Notes: generated by a model not told the origin, from the letters alone. A DNA stretch of 64,000 nucleotides from JALZUR01 sp965205365 (GCA_965205365.1 CBDBGT010000011.1:186001-250000); one strand, 5' to 3'; shown: positions 1 to 8,756, counted from the stretch's first letter. Numbers and translations: made by a program.

Positions 1-56
1 AAAACCCTCTACTATTAAAAAAGAAGCAGGGTAGAGAATAAATAGATTTGTATGCT

Positions 57-62
57 TATAAT
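57..62 (+). promoter_or_regulatory. Possible -10 element upstream of nrdA
   Basis: The hexamer TATAAT lies about 73 bases before the nrdA start. No convincing -35 hexamer is present 16-18 bases upstream. An inverted pair CTCTAC (7-12) / GTAGAG (31-36) lies further up. I found no recognisable pair of NrdR boxes. Only the hexamer itself supports a promoter. Confidence 0.3.
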
Positions 63-134
63 GTTTTTTCCTCTAAAAGTTTTAATGCCTAGATTTAAAC
101 AGGGTTTAAAAATGAATAACACTAAAAGGAGTTC

Positions 135-2576
135 ATGATGAACATAGACACAAAACAAGTAGAAACTGAACATGCTTATATTGATAACACTAAACCCTCA
201 ACCATGAATCCTTCAGATGAAACTGGAACTCCAAAAGTAATGCACGTTAAGAAAAGAAACGGAAACCTTGTTCCTGTTGATGTAAATAAAATTATTAATG
301 TGGTCATTGCATGTTCAAATGGCTTACCTGAGGTAGACCCTATGAGAATTGCTACAAAAGCAATCAGCGGTCTTTATAATGGTGCCACAACTAAAGAACT
401 TGATGAGCTTTGTATTCAAACTGCTTCTATGCTTATTAGTGAAGACCCTGTGTATTCAAAACTTGCTCAAAGACTTTTAAACAGATACATCCAAGAAGAA
501 GTGGCTTCTCAAAATATTTTAAATTTTTTTGATTCCATTAGACACGGGCGCAAACTAGGTCTCATTTCTGAAGACAGCGCTGAATTTGTACTTGATAATA
601 AGGAAGCTTTAAATCTAATTATAGATCAAACAAGAAATGATAAATTTGAATATTTTGGGCTCAGAACCGTCTATGATCGATATCTTTTAAAACACCCTCA
701 AACTCGACAAATTATTGAAACTCCTCAGTACTTTTTTTTACGTGTAGCATGTGGTTTAAGTTCAACTTTTCCTGAAGCTAAAGAGTTTTATGATCTTATT
801 TCTCAAATGGACTATATGCCAAGCTCCCCTACACTATTTAATTCTGCAACTTTAAGACCACAGCTTTCAAGTTGTTACCTTTTAGATAGCCCTGATGATG
901 ATCTTGCTAATATTTATGACAAATATAAAGATATCGCCTTACTTTCAAAATTTGCTGGTGGTATTGGTGTTGCTTTTCATAGAGTTAGATCTAGAGGCTC
1001 TTTAATTAAAGGCACTAATGGTAAATCCAATGGTCTTATTCCTTGGATTAAGACTTTAGATTCCTCAGTAGCTGCTGTAAATCAAGGTGGAAGAAGAAAA
1101 GGGGCTGCTTGTATTTACCTTGAATCCTGGCACGCAGACATTGAAGAGTTTTTAGAACTTAGGGACAATACAGGAGATGAAGCAGCTCGTGCTCATAATA
1201 TAAATCTTGCTAATTGGGTCCCTAATTTATTCATGGAAAGAGTTAAAAAAAATGAGCTATGGTCTTTATTTGATCCTAAAAAAACACCTCATTTAACTGA
1301 TACTTTTGGTGAAGAATTTAAAAAAAATTATATACAAGGTGAAAAAGATGGTCTTTTTGAGAGGCAAATAAGAGCTAGAGATCTTTATTCAAGAATGATG
1401 AAAACCTTAGCTCAAACAGGCAATGGTTGGATGACATTTAAAGATACTAGCAATCAAAAGAGTAATCAAACTGGACACCCTAAAAATATAATCCATTTGT
1501 CTAACCTTTGTACTGAAATTCTAGAAGTAACTTCAAAAGATGAAACTGCAGTTTGTAATCTTGGAAGCATTAACCTTTCAAACCATGTTGTAGATGGTAA
1601 ATTTAACTTCATAAAACTTGCTCAAACAACACAAATTGCTGTTAAGTATTTAGATAAAGTTATTGATATAAACTTTTATCCTATTCCAACAGCAAAGAGT
1701 TCTAATAATAGATGGAGGCCTATTGGACTTGGTGTAATGGGCTTACAAGATGTTTTTTTCAAGCTTAATTTACCATATGATAGTCCTGAAGCTTTAAGGC
1801 TTTCTACAAAAATTCAAGAAGAGATTTATTATTGGTCTTTAAAAACTTCCACAGCTATTTCTAAAGAAAAAGGAGCTCACACAGCTTTTAAAGAAACAAG
1901 GGCTGCTAAAGGTGACTTTCAGTTTGATCTTTGGGGGGTAAAACCTTCTCAAATGGAAAGATGGGAGACTTTAAGAAAAGATATAATAACCCATGGATTA
2001 AGAAACTCTTTAACTATTGCCATTGCTCCAACAGCAACTATTGCAACTATCACTGGTGTTTTTGAAGCAATTGAGCCTCAAGTTTCAAACTATTTTAAAA
2101 GAGAAACTTTGTCTGGTGAATTTATTCAAACTAATAAATACTTAGTTCAAGCATTAAAAAATCGCAACCTTTGGACTGATGATATACGAGCACAGATTAA
2201 GGCTACTGAAGGATCTATTGGTTCCATTAAAGATATTCCTGAAGACATTAAAAATCTTTATAGAACAGCTTGGGAGCTTCCTCAAAAAGCTTTAATCAAT
2301 CTAGCTGCTGGACGTGGACCCTATATTGATCAAAGCCAGTCTTTAAATCTTTTCATTGAAAGTCCTTCTATTGGAAAGCTTTCTAGTATGTATATGTATG
2401 CTTGGGAAAAAGGAATTAAAACCACTTATTATTTAAGATCACGACCAGCTACAAAAATTGCAAAAACCGTAGATAATGAATATAATGTTGCATCCACAAC
2501 AACTCAAACATTCTCTAAAGAAGAAGCCTTAGCTTGTTCTTTAGAAAACCCTGATATTTGTGAAGCTTGTCAATAA
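135..2576 (+). CDS. nrdA: Ribonucleoside-diphosphate reductase, class Ia alpha subunit
   Basis: Large catalytic subunit that reduces ribonucleoside diphosphates to deoxyribonucleotides in the cytoplasm together with NrdB, encoded 49 bases downstream. The 813 residues match family length. An ATP-cone allosteric domain lies at about residues 36-125. The active site is visible as Cys247 in SSCYL, the SNLCTE motif with Cys459 and Glu461, and Cys474 in VCNLGS. The C-terminal CEACQ holds the redox-shuttle cysteine pair. The frame opens with two adjacent ATGs (135 and 138). The AAAGGAG ribosome site ends at 131, so the second ATG is better spaced; the protein may be one residue shorter. The 34-residue N-terminal tail before the ATP cone is not conserved to my knowledge. 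Confidence 0.96.
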   Translation: MMNIDTKQVETEHAYIDNTKPSTMNPSDETGTPKVMHVKKRNGNLVPVDVNKIINVVIACSNGLPEVDPMRIATKAISGLYNGATTKELDELCIQTASMLISEDPVYSKLAQRLLNRYIQEEVASQNILNFFDSIRHGRKLGLISEDSAEFVLDNKEALNLIIDQTRNDKFEYFGLRTVYDRYLLKHPQTRQIIETPQYFFLRVACGLSSTFPEAKEFYDLISQMDYMPSSPTLFNSATLRPQLSSCYLLDSPDDDLANIYDKYKDIALLSKFAGGIGVAFHRVRSRGSLIKGTNGKSNGLIPWIKTLDSSVAAVNQGGRRKGAACIYLESWHADIEEFLELRDNTGDEAARAHNINLANWVPNLFMERVKKNELWSLFDPKKTPHLTDTFGEEFKKNYIQGEKDGLFERQIRARDLYSRMMKTLAQTGNGWMTFKDTSNQKSNQTGHPKNIIHLSNLCTEILEVTSKDETAVCNLGSINLSNHVVDGKFNFIKLAQTTQIAVKYLDKVIDINFYPIPTAKSSNNRWRPIGLGVMGLQDVFFKLNLPYDSPEALRLSTKIQEEIYYWSLKTSTAISKEKGAHTAFKETRAAKGDFQFDLWGVKPSQMERWETLRKDIITHGLRNSLTIAIAPTATIATITGVFEAIEPQVSNYFKRETLSGEFIQTNKYLVQALKNRNLWTDDIRAQIKATEGSIGSIKDIPEDIKNLYRTAWELPQKALINLAAGRGPYIDQSQSLNLFIESPSIGKLSSMYMYAWEKGIKTTYYLRSRPATKIAKTVDNEYNVASTTTQTFSKEEALACSLENPDICEACQ

Positions 2577-2625
2577 ACAAAGTTTAGTGACTTTTTTATT
2601 TATTTTTAACTTTTAGGAGAGCATA

Positions 2626-3624
2626 ATGTTATTAGATCCAGGTTTTAATTTAACACTTAGACCAATGAAATACCCTGTTTTTTTTGAAATGTATAAAAAC
2701 GCAATTAAAAATACATGGACTGTAGATGAAGTAGATTTTTCAAATGATATTATTGATTTAAGAAATAAACTAACAAAAGAAGAACACTTTTTAATTAAAC
2801 GTCTTGTTGCTTTTTTTGCAACAGGCGATTCTATTGTAAGCAACAATCTTGTCCTAAACTTATACAAACATATTAATTCACCAGAAGCTCGATTATACCT
2901 TTCTCGCCAACTTTATGAGGAAGCCTTACATGTGCAATTTTATCTTACACTTTTAGACACTTATATTCCTGACCATAAGGAAAGAGAAGATGCTTTTTCT
3001 GCCATTGAAACAATTCCCTCAATAAGGGCAAAAGGTGAATTTTGTTTTAAATGGATGGACTCAATTAATGAGTTAAATACTATTCAAACAAAAGAGCAAC
3101 GGCGCCAATTTCTTTTAAATCTTATTTGCTTTGCATGTTGTATTGAAGGTTTATTTTTCTTTGGTGCTTTTGCCTATGTTTATTTCTTAAGGTCAAAAGG
3201 TCTTTTAAATGGTCTAGCCTCTGGAACAAACTGGGTGTTTAGAGATGAAAGTGCCCATATTGATTTTGCTTTTAAAGTAATGGAAACAGTAATCACTGAA
3301 GAGCCTGATCTTTTTGATGACAATATAAAAAGTGCTATTAGAAAAATGCTTACTGAAGCCATAGATTGTGAAATGCTCTTTGCTCAAGAAATCCTTGAAC
3401 AAGGGATTGCAGGTCTTTCCAATAAAGATATGAGAATATACTTGCAGTTTGTTGCAGATCAAAGATTTGAGCGAATGGGTATGGATAAAATTTATAATGT
3501 TAAAAATCCATTTGATTTTATGGAACTTCAAAATACTCAAGAATTGGCTAATTTTTTCGAAAGAAAAGTTTCAGCTTACCAAGTAAATGTAACTGGTGAT
3601 GTTTCATTTGATGAAGCCTTTTAA
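2626..3624 (+). CDS. nrdB: Ribonucleoside-diphosphate reductase, class Ia beta subunit
   Basis: Radical-generating di-iron partner of NrdA. The iron ligands are visible as Asp68, Glu99, His102, Glu174, Glu208 and His211 (DESAH). The radical tyrosine is present as Tyr106, four residues after His102, so this is a conventional tyrosyl-radical enzyme and not a tyrosine-less class Ic type. The FFATGD segment around the first ligand resembles eukaryote-like NrdB more than the E. coli enzyme. The 332-residue length is normal. AGGAGA at 2615-2620 gives a good start. It shares a transcription unit with nrdA and is followed by a hairpin. Confidence 0.96.
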   Translation: MLLDPGFNLTLRPMKYPVFFEMYKNAIKNTWTVDEVDFSNDIIDLRNKLTKEEHFLIKRLVAFFATGDSIVSNNLVLNLYKHINSPEARLYLSRQLYEEALHVQFYLTLLDTYIPDHKEREDAFSAIETIPSIRAKGEFCFKWMDSINELNTIQTKEQRRQFLLNLICFACCIEGLFFFGAFAYVYFLRSKGLLNGLASGTNWVFRDESAHIDFAFKVMETVITEEPDLFDDNIKSAIRKMLTEAIDCEMLFAQEILEQGIAGLSNKDMRIYLQFVADQRFERMGMDKIYNVKNPFDFMELQNTQELANFFERKVSAYQVNVTGDVSFDEAF

Positions 3625-3650
3625 AACTTAATTTTTAATGAGAAAAACAA

Positions 3651-3672
3651 CCTCAAATATCTTTATTTGAGG
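3651..3672. terminator. Hairpin after nrdB
   Basis: A perfect 9-bp inverted repeat, CCTCAAATA and TATTTGAGG, with a 4-base loop, begins 26 bases after the nrdB stop. There is no T-run on the + strand side, but on the - strand the stem is followed by TTGTTTTT. It may act as a bidirectional terminator or a 3' end stabiliser. Confidence 0.55.
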
Positions 3673-3746
3673 CATTAAGGTTTGTAAGGGTTTTTCTTTA
3701 ACTAAAAATGATAAGAATGAGTGAGAAAATTTAAGGAAAATCTAGA

Positions 3747-3821
3747 ATGAAGTTTGTATTTGTTTTAATGTCGTCTTTTTTGATCTTGAGTAATTTATTA
3801 GAAATAAAAAAATATAGTTGA
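3747..3821 (+). pseudogene. Signal-peptide-like stub
   Basis: A 24-codon frame opens with ATG after AAGGAAAA and encodes a hydrophobic start (MKFVFVLMSSFLILS) before stopping. It looks like the export signal of a secreted protein whose body has been lost, and relics of insertion sequences begin about 100 bases downstream. It could also be chance in AT-rich DNA. Confidence 0.25.
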
Positions 3822-3924
3822 ACCTAATACACCATGCCATTAATTTTCAACAAAAGATCAACAATTTTTGCAGTTTCTTGATTTTATGATTTTATAAGGC
3901 CATGGAGGGCGGTATGAAAAAAAA

Positions 3925-4290
3925 ATGAAAAAAGAAGTTAAAATCAAACTAAAGACAAATGAAAAATCCCGCTTGAATAAATTCATTAAAAAAGGCACCA
4001 CTAAGGCCCGTGAAATTACTCAGGCTAGGGTTCTACTCTTAAGTGATAGTGGAAAATCTCCTTGTCTTGTTTCTAATGTTCTTGGCCCTAGGAAAAGAAC
4101 TGTTCAAAATATTAAAGAGCGCTCTCTTGAGAGTGGACTTCATCAAGCCCTTTACCATGGCTCTAGACCAGGACAACCCACTATATTCAATGGTAAAGCA
4201 AGGGCTAAAATAACAGCATTGGCCTGTAATGATGCCCCCAAAGGATATGCAAAAGGGAAGCAAAATCAGTTACAATTTTTTTTAAACTAA
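3925..4290 (+). pseudogene. IS630-type transposase, N-terminal remnant
   Basis: The 121-residue frame matches the helix-turn-helix N-terminal part of IS630-family transposases. Family-typical segments include ITQARVLLLSD and SRPGQPTIFNGKARAK, followed by ITALACNDAPKGYA. In the family this leads into the winged-helix linker and the DDE catalytic domain. Here the frame changes to unrelated Lys/Gln-rich sequence right after GYA, so the catalytic two-thirds is gone. It cannot transpose. No terminal repeats were found. Confidence 0.75.
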
Positions 4291-4309
4291 GATTTTAAAT
4301 TTCAGGAGT

Positions 4310-4446
4310 TTTTAAGTAATCAGGACTATGATTATTTGGATGCTAAAGTTGTTTTAAAAATGCCCTCCTAATGGATTAAAGATCATAACAATATTGCACC
4401 GCAATTAAAGCTTGGCATAAAAAATCCTAAAGAGTATAAAAATTAA
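4310..4446 (+). pseudogene. Integrase-type (IS3-like) transposase C-terminal scrap
   Basis: One frame reads DYDYLDAKVVLKMP, a TAA stop, then WIKDHNNIAPQLKLGIKNPK and EYK before a final stop. The second part resembles the conserved C-terminus of IS3-type transposases (W..D.N...P...LG..SP.EY). It is in a different family from the IS630 relic immediately upstream, so this spot has taken at least two insertions. Assignment rests on about 25 residues. Confidence 0.5.
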
Positions 4447-4511
4447 ACTAAGGTCCCTAAAACTTTGAAAACTAGAGCGTGTTTATAGTGGCTCTATGAG
4501 GATTTATTTAT

Positions 4512-5399
4512 ATGATTAAAGTCTCTTGTGTGGCCTCAGGCTTTAAGCTCAATGACAAAGACATTAAGGCAAGTTTATCTTGGTGGTTAAAGCGAGGAGT
4601 CTTAATAGAGCAAATAAGTGGAATGCCGTTTAAAAAAGATTTGCTATGCTCTTCAAACTTAGAATCAAGAGTTCAAGAGCTAAAACAGGCGTTTAACAAG
4701 AAAACATCAAGTAAAATAGTCTGGGCTCTAAGAGGTGGCTACGGAATGCAGGAAATTATTCCATATTTAAAACCTTCGGATTTTAAAGCTGAAAAAATTT
4801 ATATGGGATTTAGTGATTGCACAAATCTTCACTACTATCTTAATAAAAATTTAGGACTTTCTTCAATACATGGACCCCATGTGAGTGCAGCTTTTAAAAA
4901 ATTAAATAATATGAATATAAACAATAAAATCCATATTTTACTAAAAAATCCTCATATTTATTCTGATACTTTTAAAAATCTAAAACTCTTAAATACATCC
5001 ACTAAAAATAAAATTTTAGCAAAACTCATTGGAGGCAACTTAACAACACTAGTGTCTATAATAGCAACTAAAATTGATAAAGGATCAAAAGGAGATATTC
5101 TTTTTCTAGAAGAAGTTCAAGAACCTGCCTATAAGATAAACAGAATGCTCACACATTTAAATCAATCAAGATTCTTATTAGGGGTAAAAGCTATAATTTT
5201 TGGACACTTTTCTCATTCAAATAAAAAAGAAGAAAAACTTATTAAAAAGGTTTTAAAACAATGGGCATTAAGCCAAAAGTTTCCAGTTTTATCAGGTTTA
5301 CAAGCCGGACATATTCATAAAAAAAACAACCCTTTTTGGCTAGGAAAAAGGTCTAAACTTATACTAGACCCTAAGCCAAGGTTAATAAATAATATATAG
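4512..5399 (+). CDS. ldcA: LD-carboxypeptidase (peptidase family S66)
   Basis: Cytoplasmic murein-recycling enzyme that removes the terminal D-alanine from tetrapeptides. The Ser-Glu-His triad expected for S66 is visible: Ser101 in GFSDCTNL, Glu200 in LFLEE and His267 in AGHIH. The RGGYG and GGNLTTL segments are also family-typical. Length (295 residues) is normal. There is no signal peptide. GAGGA at 4498-4502 supports the start. It leads a tight three-gene set; the next gene starts 3 bases after its stop and Mpl follows, which fits peptide trimming before religation. Confidence 0.9.
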   Translation: MIKVSCVASGFKLNDKDIKASLSWWLKRGVLIEQISGMPFKKDLLCSSNLESRVQELKQAFNKKTSSKIVWALRGGYGMQEIIPYLKPSDFKAEKIYMGFSDCTNLHYYLNKNLGLSSIHGPHVSAAFKKLNNMNINNKIHILLKNPHIYSDTFKNLKLLNTSTKNKILAKLIGGNLTTLVSIIATKIDKGSKGDILFLEEVQEPAYKINRMLTHLNQSRFLLGVKAIIFGHFSHSNKKEEKLIKKVLKQWALSQKFPVLSGLQAGHIHKKNNPFWLGKRSKLILDPKPRLINNI

Positions 5400-5402
5400 T
5401 CT

Positions 5403-6407
5403 ATGACTAAAATCTTAAAAACTCAATCCTTAAAAATAAAAATTAAAAATAGTATTTTTAATAAACTAACTCCAAACTCTAAACTCTCATTAAGAGTAGG
5501 AGTTTTATACAAAGGGAAAAAAGTTTTTTCTGAATGTTATGGTAAAAAATATGATTATTATGACCTTGCCTCTTTAACAAAAGCTATTTTCATAGCTACT
5601 TATTTTCATGAAAATTCAAAACTTTTAAACACTAAAATCTCTTCAGTTTTAAACTGGCTTTACATGTCTAAAATCACAGTAAAAAATCTCTTAAATCACA
5701 GCTCAGGTTTAAATACACATAAAGCACTTTATAAGGTTTTAGAATATTTACCTGAAGATGAAAAAAATTTTGAATTAAGAAAAAACCTTAGAAATGAAGT
5801 TGAAAGCATTAAAAAAAGAAAAAATAATATTGCTTATTCAGATCTCGGATTTTTAATTTTAGGTTTTTTTATTCAAGAGTTAGAAAATGAGAGTTTAGAT
5901 GTAGTTTTTAAAAACATGAATAAAGTTAAAGGTTTACATTTTAATCTATGTAACAAACCTAAATTTAAAAAAAATCTTTATGCTCCAACTAAAATTTGTA
6001 CTTGGAGAAAACGTATTCTTCAAGGAGAAGTTTTTGATGACAATGCTCATGTAATGGGTGGAGTGGCCCCTCAAGCAGGGCTTTTCGGCTCTATTCAAGA
6101 TATGCTTGAATATGGGAAAAAACTAAGACTTCAATACAAAAAACAACCTAAATTTTTTAAAAAAATAAATAATGAATGGGCAAATGGCTTTATGATACCC
6201 AGTGGTGAAAAAACCACGGCTGGAACCTTATTTTCTAAAAATTCAATTGGACACTTAGGGTATACAGGAACTTCTTTTTGGTATGATCCTATAAAAGATC
6301 TTTTTATTGTAATTTTATCAAATAAAACATTATTAGATAAAATGAATACTAACTTTAACCAGTGTAGATCTATGATTCAGGATTTAGTTTATAAGGAGTT
6401 TATATAG
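5403..6407 (+). CDS. Beta-lactamase-like serine hydrolase (class C/esterase fold)
   Basis: Member of the beta-lactamase/penicillin-binding-protein superfamily (PF00144 type). Three active-site motifs are visible: SLTK (Ser57, Lys60), YSD (Tyr145) and HLGYTG (from His284) near the C-terminus. The DDNAHVMGGVAPQAGLFG stretch is typical of the esterase/DD-peptidase branch. There is no signal peptide, so it probably acts in the cytoplasm. It lies between ldcA and mpl with a 3-base gap and a 1-base overlap, which suggests a role in handling recycled muropeptides. Its substrate cannot be read from the sequence; beta-lactam hydrolysis is not implied. Confidence 0.75.
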   Translation: MTKILKTQSLKIKIKNSIFNKLTPNSKLSLRVGVLYKGKKVFSECYGKKYDYYDLASLTKAIFIATYFHENSKLLNTKISSVLNWLYMSKITVKNLLNHSSGLNTHKALYKVLEYLPEDEKNFELRKNLRNEVESIKKRKNNIAYSDLGFLILGFFIQELENESLDVVFKNMNKVKGLHFNLCNKPKFKKNLYAPTKICTWRKRILQGEVFDDNAHVMGGVAPQAGLFGSIQDMLEYGKKLRLQYKKQPKFFKKINNEWANGFMIPSGEKTTAGTLFSKNSIGHLGYTGTSFWYDPIKDLFIVILSNKTLLDKMNTNFNQCRSMIQDLVYKEFI

Positions 6408-7849
6408 TGAATAAAATTATAAACAAAAAACAGATTTATATTAAAAATTTAAAAAAAGGAGCTCATATACATTTAATGGGAATTTGTGGTATGGCCATGG
6501 GAAGCCTTGCTGGAATTCTTCAAGGTATGGGGTATAAGGTTACAGGTAGTGATCAAAATGTATACCCTCCAATGTCTAAACAATTAGAAATTTTAGGAAT
6601 TCCTATTATGAAAGGTTTTGTTAAAGAAAATTTAATTCCAAAACCTGATTTCGTAATTGTTGGCAATGTTATGAGTCAAAATATGGAAGAAGTTCAAGCA
6701 CTACTAGAGTCAGATATTTCATTTTCATCACTTCCTAAAATTTTAGGACAGTTGTTTTTAAAAGATAGAGAAACAATTGTTTGTTGTGGAACTCATGGAA
6801 AAACAACAACAACTTCTATGATGACTTGGGCTTTAGAAACTTTAGGAAAACACCCTGGATATTTAATAGGCGGAGTTCCTGCTAATTTTAAATATTCATT
6901 TTCAGCCAGGACATCTCATTGGTTTGTCATTGAAGGTGATGAATACGACACTGCTTTTTTTGATAAAGTTCCAAAGTTTTTTCATTATTTTCCTAAAAAC
7001 GTTATTTTAACAGGTATAGAGTTTGATCATGTAGATATTTATGACGACCTTTCTCAAGTTCTTGATGCTTTTAAAATTCTTCTTAATAAAATCCCAGAAG
7101 AGGGGGTTTTAATTTATAATGGAGATGATAAAAATATAAAACAAATTTTAAATGAGCCAGTTAAAAACTATTGTAAACTTTCTTATGGTTTATCTAGTCA
7201 TTGTCATGGACAAATACTGGAGGAAAAAATTGATAAAAAAGGAACTCAAATTGTATTTAGAATTGGGAATAAAAAATATAAATTTCTAGGAGCTTGGTTT
7301 GGTACATATAACTCTTTAAATTTTTTATCCATTATGACATTTTTAAATTTTAAAAATTTTAATTTAGAAAAAGTCATGGAATCAGCTAAAACCTTTAAAG
7401 GTGTTGTAAGAAGGCAGCAAAAGATGTTTGAAAATAAGAATCTAGTAGTTTTTCAAGATTTTGCCCATCACCCCAGTGCTGTTCGTCTAACATTAGAGTC
7501 TTTTAAAAAAAAATATCCTGAAAAAAATCTCATAGCAATATTTGAACCAAAGTCTGCTACTTCAAGAAACAACGTCTTTCAAAAAAATTATATAGACAGT
7601 TTTAAGGCTGCAGACGTATCTATAGTGGCACCAGTTATAAAAAGATCAGAAAAAGATAATTTTTCCTCAGAAAAACTTTGTAGTGATCTAAGAAAACTCT
7701 CTAAAGATGCCATTTGCCCGGACTCTATTGAGTCTATACCAGAACTTATTAAATCTAAATTTAAAGGTGAAGACGTAGTTCTTTTTATGTCTAATGGTGA
7801 ATTTGAAGGTGTTCATATAGACTTTATCAATAATCTTAAATCACAATGA
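6407..7849 (+). CDS. mpl: UDP-N-acetylmuramate:tripeptide ligase Mpl
   Basis: Joins recycled L-Ala-gamma-D-Glu-meso-diaminopimelate to UDP-MurNAc, bypassing MurC-MurF. It is a Mur ligase of 480 residues. HLMGICGMAMG is the N-terminal UDP-binding loop, GTHGKTTTT the ATP P-loop, EGDEYDTAFFDK the central-domain motif characteristic of Mpl, and FAHHPSAV the C-terminal domain. Translation starts at GTG; its first base is the last base of the upstream TAG, and AAGGAG sits at 6393-6398. Together with LdcA it completes the recycling logic of this operon. Confidence 0.92.
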   Translation: MNKIINKKQIYIKNLKKGAHIHLMGICGMAMGSLAGILQGMGYKVTGSDQNVYPPMSKQLEILGIPIMKGFVKENLIPKPDFVIVGNVMSQNMEEVQALLESDISFSSLPKILGQLFLKDRETIVCCGTHGKTTTTSMMTWALETLGKHPGYLIGGVPANFKYSFSARTSHWFVIEGDEYDTAFFDKVPKFFHYFPKNVILTGIEFDHVDIYDDLSQVLDAFKILLNKIPEEGVLIYNGDDKNIKQILNEPVKNYCKLSYGLSSHCHGQILEEKIDKKGTQIVFRIGNKKYKFLGAWFGTYNSLNFLSIMTFLNFKNFNLEKVMESAKTFKGVVRRQQKMFENKNLVVFQDFAHHPSAVRLTLESFKKKYPEKNLIAIFEPKSATSRNNVFQKNYIDSFKAADVSIVAPVIKRSEKDNFSSEKLCSDLRKLSKDAICPDSIESIPELIKSKFKGEDVVLFMSNGEFEGVHIDFINNLKSQ

Positions 7850-7888
7850 ACAACTTAAAAGCGTAAGCAATCTAAAACTAACCCCATT

Positions 7889-8041
7889 TTAATTTAATAT
7901 TAAATCCGCTAGATCTTCCCAAACCTCTGGATCTTCTAAAATCAAGTAGAGTAGGTTTTTAAACTGAATATTAGTCAATTTCAGTTTTTCTTGAAGGCTT
8001 TGAGGTTTGATGCATTTTGACAGCTCAACTACATTATTCAT
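7889..8041 (-). CDS. Small unrecognised frame, possible gene remnant
   Basis: A 50-codon frame from ATG, open about 10 codons further upstream through KACGSCIKLL, has a protein-like composition including LTNIQFKNLLYLILEDPE. I do not recognise it. No clear ribosome site precedes the ATG. It lies in a decayed stretch beside a frameshifted NYN gene and an IS66-type relic, so it may be the tail of a broken gene. Confidence 0.25.
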   Translation of the reverse strand: MNNVVELSKCIKPQSLQEKLKLTNIQFKNLLYLILEDPEVWEDLADLILN

Positions 8042-8161
8042 CAAAAGCTTGATGCAAGATCCACAGGCTTTTTAAATCGACCTAAGTACCTAAAATTGTT
8101 AAATTTTCAAAAAAACAAGATCTCACTAAACTTATTATTTTTTTTTCCGATAATACTGTAC

Positions 8162-8243
8162 TATAAAGATCTACATAATGCCTCGGGCGACGTCTCTACC
8201 CTCATTAATTTGGTAGCGGCCATAGACCTCGGGGCTTTTTTTT
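8162..8243 (+). ncRNA. Structured leader or long terminator before the NYN gene
   Basis: A TATAAA box (8162-8167) is followed by a GC-rich folding stretch that stands out in this AT-rich DNA. Stem 1 pairs 8180-8185 (GCCTCG) with 8230-8235 (CGGGGC), with one G-U pair. Stem 2 pairs GTCT 8192-8195 with AGAC 8224-8227. Stem 3 pairs CTACC 8196-8200 with GGTAG 8212-8216. GGC 8186-8188 could also pair with GCC 8219-8221 as a pseudoknot. Eight Ts (8236-8243) follow directly, and the NYN start codon is 8 bases later. This is an intrinsic-terminator arrangement in a 5' leader. I could not match it to a known riboswitch class. Confidence 0.4.
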
Positions 8244-8251
8244 GAGGTTTT

Positions 8252-8734
8252 ATGAAAGTCGCTTTTTTAATCGATGGATATTTATGAGAAAAAGGGTTTT
8301 CAAGGAAAAGCTCTTTTTCTATAATGGCTCTAACATAAGAGACTACTGCAAAAAACACCTTAGATCAGACCAGAATGAGCGAATCTACAGAATCTATTAC
8401 TATGACTCTTTGCCTATAGAAAAGAGGAGACAACGGAATTAACAAAGCTACAATTTCACCTGACGATGTGGAGCCTAAGATCGAACAAAAACAAGTTGAT
8501 ATGAAAATAGGTTTAGATGTTTCAAGACTCGCCTTTAAAAGCCTTGTAGATAGGGTTGTTATTATTACAGGTGATTCAGATATGGTACCAGCTCTAAAGC
8601 TAGCAAGAATAGAGGGTATAGAAATAACCTTAGACAATCTAGATGGTAGAATTAAAAATGATCTAAGAGAACACATAGACACGCTGCAAACACATACGAA
8701 GTTTTATAATAACCAATCTAAAATTGAAGAATAA
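8252..8734 (+). pseudogene. NYN-domain (LabA/DUF88-type) protein, frameshifted
   Basis: The NYN domain is a PIN-like putative RNase fold. The start (MKVAFLIDGY, ATG 8252, GAGG at 8244-8247) is typical. A frame change near 8280 is needed to continue into FMRKRVFKEKLFFYNGSN, and another near 8421-8427 to reach the conserved second half, VVIITGDSDMVPALKLAR, with the acidic GDSD motif. The two breaks make a full product unlikely. The remaining sequence is otherwise well conserved, so inactivation looks recent, unless sequencing errors are responsible. Confidence 0.7.
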
Positions 8735-8756
8735 AATTAATAAGTATTCTTTAACC

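Noticed and set aside
1..134. NrdR-box search upstream of nrdA
   Set aside because: No pair of 16-bp NrdR-like palindromes is present; the CTCTAC/GTAGAG pair is too short to call.
5403..6407. Antibiotic-resistance beta-lactamase
   Set aside because: The superfamily motifs are present, but there is no export signal and the operon context is murein recycling, so resistance is not supported.
8211..8235. Resemblance of CGGCCATAG to the start of 5S rRNA
   Set aside because: Only nine bases match; the rest does not continue as 5S rRNA and the segment folds as a terminator.
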